From assembly GCA_014526335.1 (NCBI GenBank), contig JACTAT010000197.1:332645-396644 (forward strand): a DNA stretch of 64,000 nt, read 5' to 3'. Under the pieces are notes generated by a model. That model was not told where the DNA came from. It saw nothing but the letters and a program-made list of their open reading frames with translations, and ran no database searches. Shown here piece by piece: positions 22,204 through 34,300 of the stretch. Within the stretch, counting starts at the first letter, position 1; each line of letters begins with the position of its first letter. The position numbers and the translations under genes were made by a program. This DNA is from Chrysaora quinquecirrha. Its lineage: Eukaryota; Cnidaria; Scyphozoa; Semaeostomeae; Pelagiidae.

Positions 22204-23405
22204 AATTACAATTACAATTAGTTAGCCTGCTTGCAGACTCAACTGATTTTTACCTCAAGACGAGTTGAGTTGAATTGAAATTTCAATGTTCATCCTCCAG
22301 GCTACAGAGTATTTGGAGCAAGCTGATGGGGTGTAGAGGAGCGTAGACTACGAAGAATGTAATAAGTCTAAGTTCGCTCTAGTTTGCTGTTCGCTGTAGT
22401 CTGGGCGTCAGGCAATTCAATTCGATAGCGATTCTGGTAATAGGTCTAATTTCCAACAGTTATGGATTAAGATTAAATGGCCTTCATGTTGTCGGAACAA
22501 CAGCAGCAACAAAATAAAATTGACAAAATAATTGCATTGCTTCTTGCAGTAGTATAATCATAACTATGGTAAATTCTACAATATTAATATAAATTGATAG
22601 TATTTTGTAAATTCATTATATTCATGTTCTTCTATTTCTTCTCGTTATAATTCACTTGTTTCTTCTCAATCTCATTGCTGAAAAAGGAGAGCAATTTTCT
22701 CAGTGCATGTGCCGATTGCAGTGGTGTAATTAACTGAAATCGTGAATCGCTGTTAGAGATAATTCGAGGGGGCTTGATAGTACTCGATTCGAAAAAAGAC
22801 AGAAGCTACAATTCGTAAAAGTCAATGATTCATCTCTTTATCCCTGCGGTTTCTCTGGGTATCAGGGGGGGGGCTTATTGCGGCTTATTGTGGCTTCACA
22901 CCTTGGACCCCTATATGGAGAGCGGCTTACGTATTTTGCAATGCTTTTTCTAAGGTTTGTGGCCTCAGAAAAAGTTGCGGCTTTTGTGTTTTGTTGTGAA
23001 TTGACATTATTTTTACGGCATTTTGCATGCGGTTGCGGCTTTTGAGCGGAAAAAAGACTACCTACATTCAGAGTTTTACAAGGAATGGGCGTGAAGAGGT
23101 CTCTGGGGGGCTCGCAGCAGGAAATAAAGTAGGAAAAGTAACCGAGCAATCAAGTGAACAAGCGACCGGATACATGTTGATTTCCAGGCTATCAGAGCCG
23201 TTAGTGTTATACGAGTGATGTTAATCGGCAGTGGCTTAGGCATTTGTTTGACGGCTTGGAGTTTTTTTCGCGGTTTCGCGGCTTCTGGATCATTCCCCCT
23301 TCTCCCCCGTTACAATGTTGTTTCAAACAAAATTTGTCCTGTTCTACTACCAACATTGTTTTGGGGGTAAAGGGGGGGAAGAATAAGAGTTACGAGAATA
23401 GAAAA
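22204..23405. other. Intergenic, no gene seen
   Basis: Contains a GAATTGAA-rich stretch, a run of G at about 22863 and a (G)n/GGGGG tract near 23355-23375. No open frame carries a recognisable domain. The 3' UTR of the minus-strand gene ending at 23406 should occupy the right part. Confidence 0.4.
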
Positions 23406-25202
23406 TCAATGGAATAGGCCGTATTCCTTGTTCCAAATATTTTGTCCAAGATTGTGGGATACCTTGCCGTAAAAATCTCTCATTTCATCTTCATCTTCAT
23501 CTTTCTGACAATCAAAGTCTTTCGCTTTGCTGTCATCCCTCTGACCGAAATCATCCTTTGTTTCAAACATCTCTGGAAAAAATATTAAAGTTAAGTTAAG
23601 GCAAAACATAAAGTCGAGAATGACAAGCATATGTAAGGTAGAATTCAGTGGAAAAAGCATTGATCCTTTGCGATACTTTTCCCCAGAAAAATTCTGAGAG
23701 ATATGTCTACGGCTTTTCCTTGCGAGTCTGGAAATGTCCAAAGAATGGCAGCAAATCTTATTTTGAGCCTATATTATTGCAAAGGTCACTGAAAGATTTA
23801 AACAATTTCATATCCCATCTAAATACCATGAAAAGTTTAGGTCTCCTGGCAAGAATTCCTCCGCCCCGGTACCCAAGTCCCCGGTACCCGGCATTAAAAA
23901 TGAGTGGTCCCCAAGTGTAGCTGCAAAGACCCGAGGGGAATTCACTCTTCAAAAGGGCGTACGTGGAATGCCTGTTGAAACAAAGGGATTAAGGTGTAAT
24001 CAGAAGAATTTTCGGGAAGGTTAGACTATAATGTACAAGAAGGTTAGACTAAATTCCCAAGCAATGAATTCCCCTCACATTGATAGGATTCAGGTCTCGA
24101 TGTCTTATTTTCTTAGGGGAAAAGGGAATAATAACGCAGCCTCGGAAAAGCAAATGTTGACTACAGTTTTTTGCTTGATACGCGCTTTTATAATAAGAAC
24201 ACTTGGCTTCGATTTCAGCCTGCCTGTTTCTTATTTTTGAAGCGATTTTTCACTAACTTGTCACCCCTACCCTTCTCAAAAACATGTTTAAAATGCGGGG
24301 CTTTACACTGGTGAACTTTGCTTGTGCGTATCTCCCATAGTTTAGGCGATAGCAAAACAGTTTGACCAAATTTCAGCCTGATGTTTCTTCTAAAGATTGT
24401 TTTTATAAAAATACGTGTAAGTACCTCCGCCTTCTCCTTCTTCAAACTCGAAGAATGGCTCTTTCTTCACTGCACTCTTCACGCGTCCTCTGTCTTTCTG
24501 TCCAGCTTATTAGGAGATTTACGAAATACATATTAAGGTTATATCACATCCAAATTCTTCTTATTTTTGTGAAATCGACTTTTCGATAAAATGTGTTTAA
24601 AAAGTGATGCTTGACGCAAGAAAAGTTTTTGCGGGATCATTGCATGCTAGCGAGTATGGGCTGGGCAACCAAGAACATGCTATTCTTAGCAAACCAGGTC
24701 TTTCAGGGCAGGTTTTACTTAAAAAAAGGAAAGACGGGTACTTTTGGGTACCAACTTGTGATCCCTTGTTATGGACTAAGCTGGGGGATGTTGGAAGCCG
24801 AAGCAAGATTTTTAACAAGCTGAGGGTGGAAAAGCAGAGGAATTGGAATTTCAGCGGAACTTTTGTGCTCGAATTATTGAAAATCTAAGAGTTGTTATAT
24901 GTTATATTTGTTATAATATTGTTTCATAGTTGATGGGAATATCGGTTGACAAGAATGGTGAAAACATAACGCTTGAAGCACAAGATGATTTCACAGCTGT
25001 CGGTAGCGACGGCGAAGAAGAGGCTGCTTCACACCGGCCCCAAATCGGATGACAAGAAAAATGCAGTATGGCAGCTTTGACAAAGAATTGAAAATTATGT
25101 AGTTAGGTTTAGCTACTCACCATCCCGTCTTCGCCAGCACTCAATATCTGCTACTAAAAGGACTATAACAAGAGCGACCAACGTGATGGAATAGCTTCTC
25201 AT
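23406..25202 (-). CDS. Small secreted acidic protein, three exons, function unknown
   Basis: Exons in transcription order are 25202-25121 (82 nt), 24505-24425 (81 nt) and 23572-23406 (167 nt including TGA). The introns are GT-AG (donors GTGAGT and GTACTT) and phases match, giving 109 residues. Residues 1-20 (MRSYSITLVALVIVLLVADI) form a clear signal peptide: Arg near the start, a long hydrophobic core, then ECWRRR. The rest is highly charged: a Lys/Arg part (~28-42), a Phe/Glu/Gly part (PFFEFEEGEGG) and an Asp/Glu run (KDEDEDEM, ~78-85), ending in an aromatic-rich tail with no cysteines. Only two cysteines remain after the signal core, so it is not a typical Cys-rich toxin or growth factor. 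No homologue is recognised. Candidates are a secreted matrix or mucus protein or a peptide precursor; RRR could be a processing site. The gene model rests on splice phase and the signal peptide. Confidence 0.7.
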
Positions 25203-25976
25203 CTTAAGTCTTGCTGTTATTCCTTTGCAGTTGAAATTTATTTTCAAATGAGGATCCCCTACTCTGGTACTCGTAGCAAACAAACCATGAATAGTTTCTT
25301 GTAGGCAGAGAAGCATTATTTATCGGGATTTATTTCTCTTGGGACAGCTAATTTTCGAGCCTGAAGATGCATTTATTAATGCACTCTTTTCTTTCTTTTG
25401 TCCATTTTTTGATTCAAATCACTGAAAACTTCAAATCCACATACACTTATGAGAAAAAAAATCGCGTTTGGGTCGTAAGAATTCACGCGGCCGTAAACAA
25501 ACAATAAAAGTGAAATAAAGTATTGATAATTGCCGTGAAATATTTGAAGCCCCATGGGAGCCATGCGCACCAAATATTTTTATGCCACTCAACATTTTTT
25601 GCCTACTTTACTGCACACTTCACAATTTACTGCCTGTTTACTGTCTACAACGTATTCTTCTGCCTGTTTTTCTGCCTGTAACAAATTTACTGCCACTTTT
25701 ACTGCCACAATTGCTAAGTGTTTTGCTGCTGCCAATAGGTTGATTTTTCACTCGGAAAGTTTTGCCATCCATTCAAGAGGATTGCGTGCCTACCGCACAG
25801 AAACGTTAAGTTATTTATGAAACTTCGTGCCGCCGAGCGCCGTGCCGGTTAGCTGCACTTCCTAGAGACTAGGAGACAGGGTAAAACAGCATGTTCCTAA
25901 CATTCGTAACTTTCGGCAAATGGAGCAACCACCTCGCAACTCTAGGCAACAACCCACCCTCAAACATGATTCTGCC
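25203..25976. other. Upstream of secreted-protein gene; low-complexity TACTGCC stretch
   Basis: The first ~130 bp would be promoter/5' UTR of the minus-strand gene. Between about 25590 and 25730 the words TTTACTGCC and CTGCCTGTTTTAC recur irregularly. No coding signal was seen. Confidence 0.4.
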
Positions 25977-25986
25977 AAACCAAAAC

Positions 25987-26655
25987 CACGCTAGCGAATC
26001 TATAATCACTACTGTGGTGGATAATCACTACTGTGGTGGTACTATTTGCGTACTGTGGTGGTAGTTTCTGCGTACTGTGGTGGATAATCACTACTGTGGT
26101 GGTACTATTTGCGTACTGTGGTGGTAGTTTTTGCGTACTGTGGTGGATAATCACTACTTGTGGTGGGTTATAATGCTTTATGTGGTGAATACGAAATCAT
26201 AGCAAAACTCTATAGATCAAGCAACAAAAAACCACAAAATCCACCACAGTACGCCAAAACTGCCACCACCGCAAGCATAGTAACCCACCACAAGTAGTGA
26301 TTATCCACCACAGTACGCCAAATCTGCCACCACCGCAAGCATAGTAAACCACCACAAGAGTGATTATCCACCACAGTACGCAAAAACTGCCACCACCGCA
26401 AGCATAGTAAACCACCACAAGTAGTGATTATCCACCACAGTACGCAGAAACTACCACCACAGTACGCAAATAGTACCACCACAGTAGTGATTATCCACCA
26501 CAGTACGCAAAAACTGCCACCACCGCAAGCATAGTAAACCACCACAAGTAGTGATTATCCACCACAGTACGCAGAAACTACCACCACAGTACGCAAATAG
26601 TACCACCACAGTAGTGATTATCCACCACAGTAGCGATAAAAGATTCGCCAGCGTG
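25987..26655. mobile_element. Foldback element with ACTACTGTGGTGG arrays (family B), longest copy
   Basis: The ends are inverted repeats, CACGCTAGCGAATCTATAAT left and its complement at 26630-26655 with few changes. The left arm repeats ATAATCACTACTGTGGTGG and TTTGCGTACTGTGGTGG. The right arm carries the reverse complement as a longer array with units including CCACCACCGCAAGCATAGTA. The turn is at about 26190-26240. Almost the whole 669 bp could fold into one hairpin. The decamer AAACCAAAAC lies just outside both ends (25977-25986 and 26657-26666), a possible target duplication. Long Trp/Val-rich minus-strand frames are array artefacts. Confidence 0.8.
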
Positions 26656-26676
26656 AAAACCAAAACGACGAATAAG

Positions 26677-26910
26677 CAGGGGTGGCGCTAGGCTTTGCCC
26701 GAAAAGGGGGCTAGTTTCCCCGACGAGGGGGCTTACTGTATAACGTAAAAGCACTCTTATCTATGCTTGACCAGATTCCTTATCTTCAGGTCAAAAGAAG
26801 TCACCCATCGGCACTTCCCCGACATCGGTAGGATTTTCCCCGATGAGGGGGCTAGAGTTCCCCGACAAGGGGGCTGTAGCCCCCCGAGCCCCCACCTGGC
26901 GCCACCCCTA
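26677..26910. mobile_element. hAT-type MITE with perfect 8-bp duplication
   Basis: The ends are (C/T)AGGGGTGGCGC inverted repeats, flanked by CGAATAAG at 26669-26676 and 26911-26918. The termini and the 8-bp duplication are diagnostic of the hAT superfamily. The interior has three spaced words of the type CCCCGACGAGGGGGCT. At 234 bp it has no coding capacity and depends on a transposase elsewhere. It inserted only 13 bp from the right end of the family B foldback. Confidence 0.88.
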
Positions 26911-27249
26911 CGAATAAGTCCAAGGTTACAGTTATTAAACTGTTGTTGTGTTGTGTTTACTGTACATTTGCATAAAAAGTCAAATAGTTAGCTTTTTTGA
27001 TTGTCACTCACAGCTTCATGTTTGCATTTGCAAACTTTTTTGATTATTTACCGTATATCTTTAACTTTTCAATGGACAGCAACATGATCCAGAAAGAAAT
27101 GAGAGTGAAGAAAAAGCCTACCGACGTATTTGCAAAGAGCTGAAGACTAATCTATAGCAACGGCCTAAATCAAATCAGAGTTTGTTTACTAACGTTCCTA
27201 GGCCAAATGGCCAAATGGTCATGAAAAAAGACTGGACTATCTAGATAGA

Positions 27250-30200
27250 ATGGCGACCAAACAGACATTTGAAACAGAGCGAATTCAAGAGCTCAAGAAC
27301 GAAAGAATTAATCTGCAAAAGAAGACTTTCAGCAAATGGATGAATACTTTTTTGCAGGTTCGTTTTATTCGTGCAAGTTTTTTTTATTGATTTTGCAAAT
27401 TTCTGCGAAGGAGGGCAAGGAGGAGTTTCGGCGGGAAAGACAGTTCAGTTTTCATTTCAGTTTTCATTTATTTATCAATCAATCTTAAATACAATCTAAA
27501 ACTACTACATACATACATCGAATTACACAAAATATTTATCAAATTTGAATTACATTAAATATAAAAATACACAAACTAGACAAGAAAAAATTGAATATTG
27601 CATTTAAGACGGATTCACTATTAGGAGGAACACTCTAAACAGATAAACTAATGGACAGCGGTCGTCCCCAAAAGCAGGTCATCATATCACAACAGTGAAC
27701 AGACCAAAAAAGAGGGCTTGGCGAAAAACTTTGATATCCGGCTTATAGTGGGTGGGGAAAGTCTAAAAAATTTAATTGTAAAACACAAAAGGTTTCTTGG
27801 ACTGAAAGTGCCCATGGACCATGGTGGTGTGGAGGGTAACCAGTAACAGGACAAGTTGGCTCATTACAAAGTCAACCCACCATGTGTTAGACAAGTTAGC
27901 CCATCATTTGTTAGACAAGTCAGCATGTTAGCATATTCAAATTGGCCCACTCAAGTATGCCAAATTGTACATGCAATTTACATGTGTGGGGTATGGGGGC
28001 CCCATCAAAATAAAAGCAAAATAAATAGTAAATACATGGACCAACATTGCAGTGGGCCAGCTTGTCCATAGGGGTGGGCCAACTTGATAGTGGGTCGACT
28101 TGGTAGTGGGCAGACTGGTCTAGAAAGCAAAGAAATATACAAGTCATTTCCATCCAAAATCTCAGCTTGCCTTTAAATAGTAGAGTTTTTGCATTTTCAG
28201 GGAGACTTCATTGTGAAAGATGTCTTTGAAGACTTGTCTGATGGAAGAGTTCTAATAAAGCTACTAGAAGCAATTTCTGGAGAAAAGGTTGGAAGAATTG
28301 GTAAGTCACTGCTTCAGTAGTTAATCTTGAAATTTCAAATGAGAAACTCTAGTTTCAATCATTTTTGGCTTTTTTGCGAAAACTCTTAATATGTCAAATT
28401 TTGAAAAATCTTGAGGAACAATGGCTAATTATGAGACTTACATGAAGCAATTGTTACAGTATCTGCTAAATAATAAAATTCTGTTTTCAGCTAGAGGAAA
28501 GCAAAGGATACACAAGCTTGAGAATGTATCCAAAGCATTGGCATTTCTTCAGAAATCGGTAAGAAAATCTCTTGACAAAGATGGAAATAGAGTCTAAAGG
28601 CCTGGCTAAACTAGGAGGCATGTCGGGCACGACACTGTATTCGGCATATCTCCCAGGGTGGCTAAACATGCAAATGACAAGCGAGCAACATGTCCTGGAG
28701 TCATTTGCATGTCACGGAGAAAAGAAATGCTTCTGTTGTCTCCCAGAACTTAAGCTGATTGCCTTAACCTTCATATTTTATATATTGCACCACATGAGGT
28801 GAAAAGAATAGCTCATAGAGGGCCAGCTCTAGGGTCTCATTCTAATGATTTCGCATTGCAAAAGCTTATGCCTGGCAGGTTTTATATGCAGAACTAAAAA
28901 AGCGTTAAAAGCAAATTTTTGTCCTTTTTGCATTTTGTCGTTCTTTGGTTGCAAACAAGCTTGCCATATCTGAAAATGGATTCTTCAAAGATTTCAAAGA
29001 TCTATGGGATGCTACTGTAGCTTTGAAATTCAGTAAAGATATGTGCAGAAATAATTTTTTTTGGATATAAATTTCTCTAGCTAGAATGTTGTTAGTGGAA
29101 AGCAAATCACCCTTGTAGTTGTTTGAAAAACTATTTGTACCATATCTACAATAATTAGCATTCTTGGCTCTTGATACTGTTATTTGTTATTTGTAGGTCA
29201 AACTTGAAAGTATTGGACCTGAAGATGTAGTAGATGGCAAACAAGATCTTATTCTTGGTTTACTATGGATGATCATATTGAGATTTCAAATATCAGAAGT
29301 TCAAAATGAGGTGAGTGTTCCTCCCACTCTTTCCCCTTTTCTCAAGTTGCTATTTTAAATTTGTGAGCTTTGTCTCAAGTGACAGGACCAACTCCTATAG
29401 AGGGGTGGGTATACATGTGCTTCTACGAATAGATCATTCCGGTAAACAGTCAAGAGCATTGAAATTTTTCGAAATCACAAGATATCGAGTTTTAGATGTG
29501 AAAATCATATATAGTCCGGTGGCCAAATGCGAATTTCAAGGATGACCTTGACATCGAGTACATATGGGTTTTTATTTTATTTTCTGGTTATATGGTGAAA
29601 GAAGACTTGAAAAAGCCAAACTTGCCCCTTCTAAGTGTTGGGCAAATTTTTTTATGATCCATGGAAGATGCGTCATGTCCAAGGTAAAAAATTCATCGAA
29701 AAAATTTTATAAATTGTCAAAACATGGTATTGTTTGGTCTCATTCGAATGGAAATTGACTCTAGATTCCAAATATAGTATACATATTAGTCTCCGCATAT
29801 AAAAATAAAAATATATTGCTCAAGGAATTGGACTTTTATAAACAAAAATCAAAAAGTAAATGTTAAATTAAAAATGTTCTTGAAAAATTATCGTTAGTTA
29901 GTTAGCATAGCTTGTATGTTAGTGACTTAGCTAGTTAACTTTAGAAGATAGTAAGTTAGTAAGTAAGTCAGTTACCATATTAGTTAGTTAGTTAAATTTA
30001 GTTAGTTTGTTAGTTTGTTAGGTAATTTATTTGTTGGTTTGTTAGTTAGTAAAATAGTGAGTTTGTTTTATTAGATAGTCTTATCGCTAGTTAGTTACGT
30101 AGTTACTTACTTAGTTGGTTAGTTAGTTAGTCCGTTAGTTATTTAGTTGTTACTTAAGTAGCATAGCTTGTAAGCTAGTCAGTTTGTTAGTTCGCTGCTT

Positions 30201-31323
30201 AAGAAGATTTTAAGTTAGTTAGTAAGTTAATTTGTTAGTTTGCTAGTTAGTTAGGTTTATAGTTAGTCAGTAAGCTACTTAGTTAGAATACCTTGTAAAT
30301 AAGTCAGTTTGTTCGTTAGCTACTTTTGAAGATAGTAAGTTAGTTAGTAAGTTACTTTATTAGTTAGCTAGTTAGTTAGGTAACTAGCTAGATAGTTGTT
30401 AGTTAGTTAGTTAGTTAATTAGTTGATTAGTTGATTAGTTAATTAGTTAGTTAGTTAGTTAGTTAGCTACTCATTTAGTAAGTTAGTCAGTTAGTTAGTT
30501 ATTCAGTTAGTTAGTTATTTAGTTAGTTAGTTAGTTAGTTACTTAAGTAGCATAACTTGTAAGTTAGTCAGTTTGTTAGTTAGCTATTTTAGAATTTTGT
30601 AAGTCAGTTTTGTTCGTTAGCTACTTTAGAAGATAGTAAGGTGGTTAGTAAGTTACTTTGTTAGGTAGCTAGTTAGTTAAGTAACTAGCTAGATAGTTGT
30701 TAGTTAGTTAGTTAGTTAGCTAGTTAGTTAGTTATTTAGTTAGTTAGTTAGTTGGTTAGTTAGCTAGTTAGTTAGTTATTTAGTTAGTTAGTTACTTAAG
30801 TAGCATAGCTTGTGAGTTAGTCAGTTTGTTAGTTAGCTATTTTAGAAGATAGTAAGGTGGATTGTAAGTTACTTTGTCAGTTAGCTAGTTAGTTACGTAA
30901 CTAGCTAGATAGCTGTTAGTTAGTTAGTGAGTTAGCTAGTTAGTTAGTTATTTAGTTAGTTAGTTAGTTAGTTAGCTAGTTAGTTAGTTATTTAGTCAGT
31001 TAATTACTTAAGTAGCATAGCTTGTACGTTAGTCAGTTTGTTAGTTAGCTATTTTCGAATATTGTAACTCAGTTCGTCAGTTTGTTCGTTAGCTACTTTA
31101 GAAGATAGTAAGTAAGCTAGTAAGTTACTTTGTTAGTTAGCTACTTAGTTAGATAACAAGCTAGATATTTGTTAGCTAGTTAGTGTTAGTTAGTTAGTTA
31201 GTTAATAAGTTAGTTAGTAAGTTTGTTATTTAGTTAGTTAGTTAGTTAGTTAGTTAATAAGTTTGTTTGCTAGATTGTTAGTTAGTAGACATAGCTTGCA
31301 TGTTAGTTAGTTAGTTAGTTAGG

Positions 31324-31355
<32 letters not shown>

Positions 31356-34300
31356 AAGTTAGTTCGTTAGTTAGTCAGTCAGCTAGCTTGTTAGGTAATT
31401 AGTTTGTTTGTTTTTAAGTTAATAAGATCGATTAAGTTAATTAGTTGTATTAGTTAGTTAGCTAGCTAGTTAGTTTCTAAGCTGCGTAGTTACTTAGTTA
31501 GTTAATTAGTTAGTTTGTTAGTTAGCTAATTACAATGCCTGCCAGAATTACTTGGAACGCCCATCATATTTGTAGGCTTAACTAAGTAACTTACAAGTAC
31601 GCTAACTAACTAACTAAATAACTAACAAACTAACTATTTAGTTATCTTACTAACTAAGTTACTAACTAAGTAGTTATCTAACTAATCAACTACTAATTAA
31701 CTGACTAACTAACTTAGTATCTTCCAAAGTAGCTAACTAACTAACTGACTAACTTACAAGATAAGCTAAGTAACTAACTAACTTACTAACTAACTAACTA
31801 GCTAACTAACTAACTAACTAGCTAACTTACTATCTTCCAAGGTAACTAACTTACTAACTGACTAATTAACTAATTAACTTAATAACTAACTTAATAACTA
31901 ACTTACTATCTCCCAAATTAGCTAACTAACGAACTGAGTAACGTGCAAACTATGCTAACTAACAAACTGACTAAATATAATAAATATAAATATAACTAAA
32001 TATTACTAAATATAACTAGTTACCTAACTAATTAACTACCCTTTGTAACTAAGTAACTAACCAACTTAATATCTTCGAAAGTAGCTTACTTATTACCCGA
32101 CTAACTAAGAAGCTACGCTAGATAACTAACTATCAGACTAACTAACTAAGTAACAAACTCAGTATCTAACTAACTCACAACTAATTAACTATCTAACTAA
32201 ATAACAAACTAACTAATTACCTAACCAACTCGCTAATTACTAACTTACTTACTATTTTAGTATCTTCCAAGTAGCTAACTTACTAACTTACAAGCTATGC
32301 TAACTAACTAACTAAAGATAATTTTTCAAAGAGCATTTTCTTAGCCTTTCTTTTTTTGATTTTTTTTTTATAAAAATCAAATGTCTTGAGCAATATCTTT
32401 GATCAATATATACAGAATCTAACCTTATTGCCAAATTCGGAATCTACAGTCAATTTCCATTCGAATGAGACCAAACAATACCATGTTTTGACAATTTATC
32501 AAAATTTTTCCATGAAATTTTTGCCTTGGACATGACGTATCTTCGGCAGGTCGTAAAAAAATTTGCCCAACACTTCGAAGGGGCAAGTTTGGCTTTTTCG
32601 AGTCTTCTATGACTATATAAACAGAAAATAAAATAAAAACCCATATGTACTCGATGTCAAGGTCATCTCAACTGGCCACCGGACTAATACTGTAAAGCAT
32701 TCAAAACTTAGTCTAGGAACAAAGTTTCACTGTGCTAGCGCTTGTGTTCTTAATTTTATGAGCATTCAAAGTTCCAGATTCTATAAAGGCTTTTACCGCA
32801 AAAATGAATTTGGTGAAACTTTTTACCCCATTCCCGCTCGATTCAAGCCCATTTAAAATCGCAAACTTTTAGCGCTCGTAATAGTAAGAATTTGCACATA
32901 GACTAAATGTTGGGTGCTTTATATGATTTTCGCATCAAAAACTTGATAGCTTGTGATTTCGAAAATTTTTAATGCTGTCGGCCGTTTACCGAAATGATCT
33001 ATCCCCAGGGTGAACACATAACGAAGGCAAAATTTTAAAACGATAGCCTCGTAACCAGGGCATCATCTTTAAAACATACTCCATAGCAAGTGAAAAAACT
33101 TGCCCAAGAATATATATTTCATTCACTGCTACACTAAGAGATTATGTATAAAACATGTTACTTATATAACATTTGCATATCTACATTAAACAGATCCATA
33201 CTTAGGGCAAATCTTTCACAAACTGCAAAACTGATCTATAGCCCGACCAAAAAGTCACGGAAAGGGAACCATTAATCGGGCAAAATATCGCAAATTTATC
33301 CATAACCCGAGCAGAAACATGTATACCTACCCTCCTATATGTAGGTGATACCCCCTCGGCCTCGAGTAAGGACTAAGTCATCAGTCTTGCAAATTAATGC
33401 TTGTCATTTTCATAGAGTGGATCAAAGGATGCTAAGTCAGCAAAAGAAGCCTTGTTACTATGGTGTCAAAGGAAAACAAAAGGGTAAGATATTCGTAGAG
33501 CCTCGTTTGAACTATACTTGATAACTTCAAATTGTCTTGTCGTGGCTATTATAGCGGGCTGAAATGCTGTAGTTACAATACCCTGGGTTCCAGAGCCTCA
33601 AATAGGATTGGACGAAAAAAGAAAAAGGAAAGGAAAAAAATTAAGAAAAATAGAGGAAATTAAGAAATTAAGAAATAGAGAATTAAGAAATTAAGAAATA
33701 GAGGAAATTAAGAAAACTCTATTTTTCTTATTTTTTTTCCTTTCTTTCTCTTTTTTCGCCCAACCCTATTTGAGGCTCTGGAACCCGGGGTAGAGCTACA
33801 ATAATTATACTGGAAAGCTTTCATTGATATGTGCCTTATTTTTCACATAAAAACGACCCACGTCCCACTTTCACTAATCAATGAAAGCTATCCAGTAAAA
33901 TGTATGTAAATACAGCATTTGAAATTTACAGCGGAGTTGAAAAAAGACGCAACGATTAAACAATAGCTGTTCAGTAGCTACATTACAATGTAACTAATGC
34001 CTCAGACTTACCCAGTGTACAGGTGTACCAAATAAATGCGCTTGCTTTAGCCGTTGGTAACGGAGGAGAAATTCACTCCTTGAATCTCGTACATCCTAAG
34101 CTGGAATCTCTGTTGTTATGTTTTCGTAGGAATCTTGCCAGAATCCTTTTGTTTCAGTAAGAATCTCGTACGCTTTTTCGAGGAGTGAAATGCCCCTTGT
34201 TGGTAACTACATAATGCCGTGTTGACCAAAGATACTGAAAATTTCCGCATTCTGATCTTTAAGAAAAACTGTGTGGGAACAAGGGTGCTGTCCTAATAAG

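Noticed and set aside
26197..26663. Trp/Val/Cys-rich minus-strand frames near the foldback
   Set aside because: Produced by the CCACCACAGTACGC arrays of family B.
29890..32315. GTTA arrays as interstitial telomeric repeats
   Set aside because: Animal telomere repeat is TTAGGG; here the word is GTTA/GTTAGCTA with no GGG runs, and the inverted layout is explained by a foldback element.
29564..32644. Two similar 64-codon frames on opposite strands (29564-29758 plus, 32450-32644 minus) as a duplicated small gene
   Set aside because: They are the two complementary arms of the foldback element; no start context, domain or splice signal, and changes between the copies are not biased to synonymous sites by eye.
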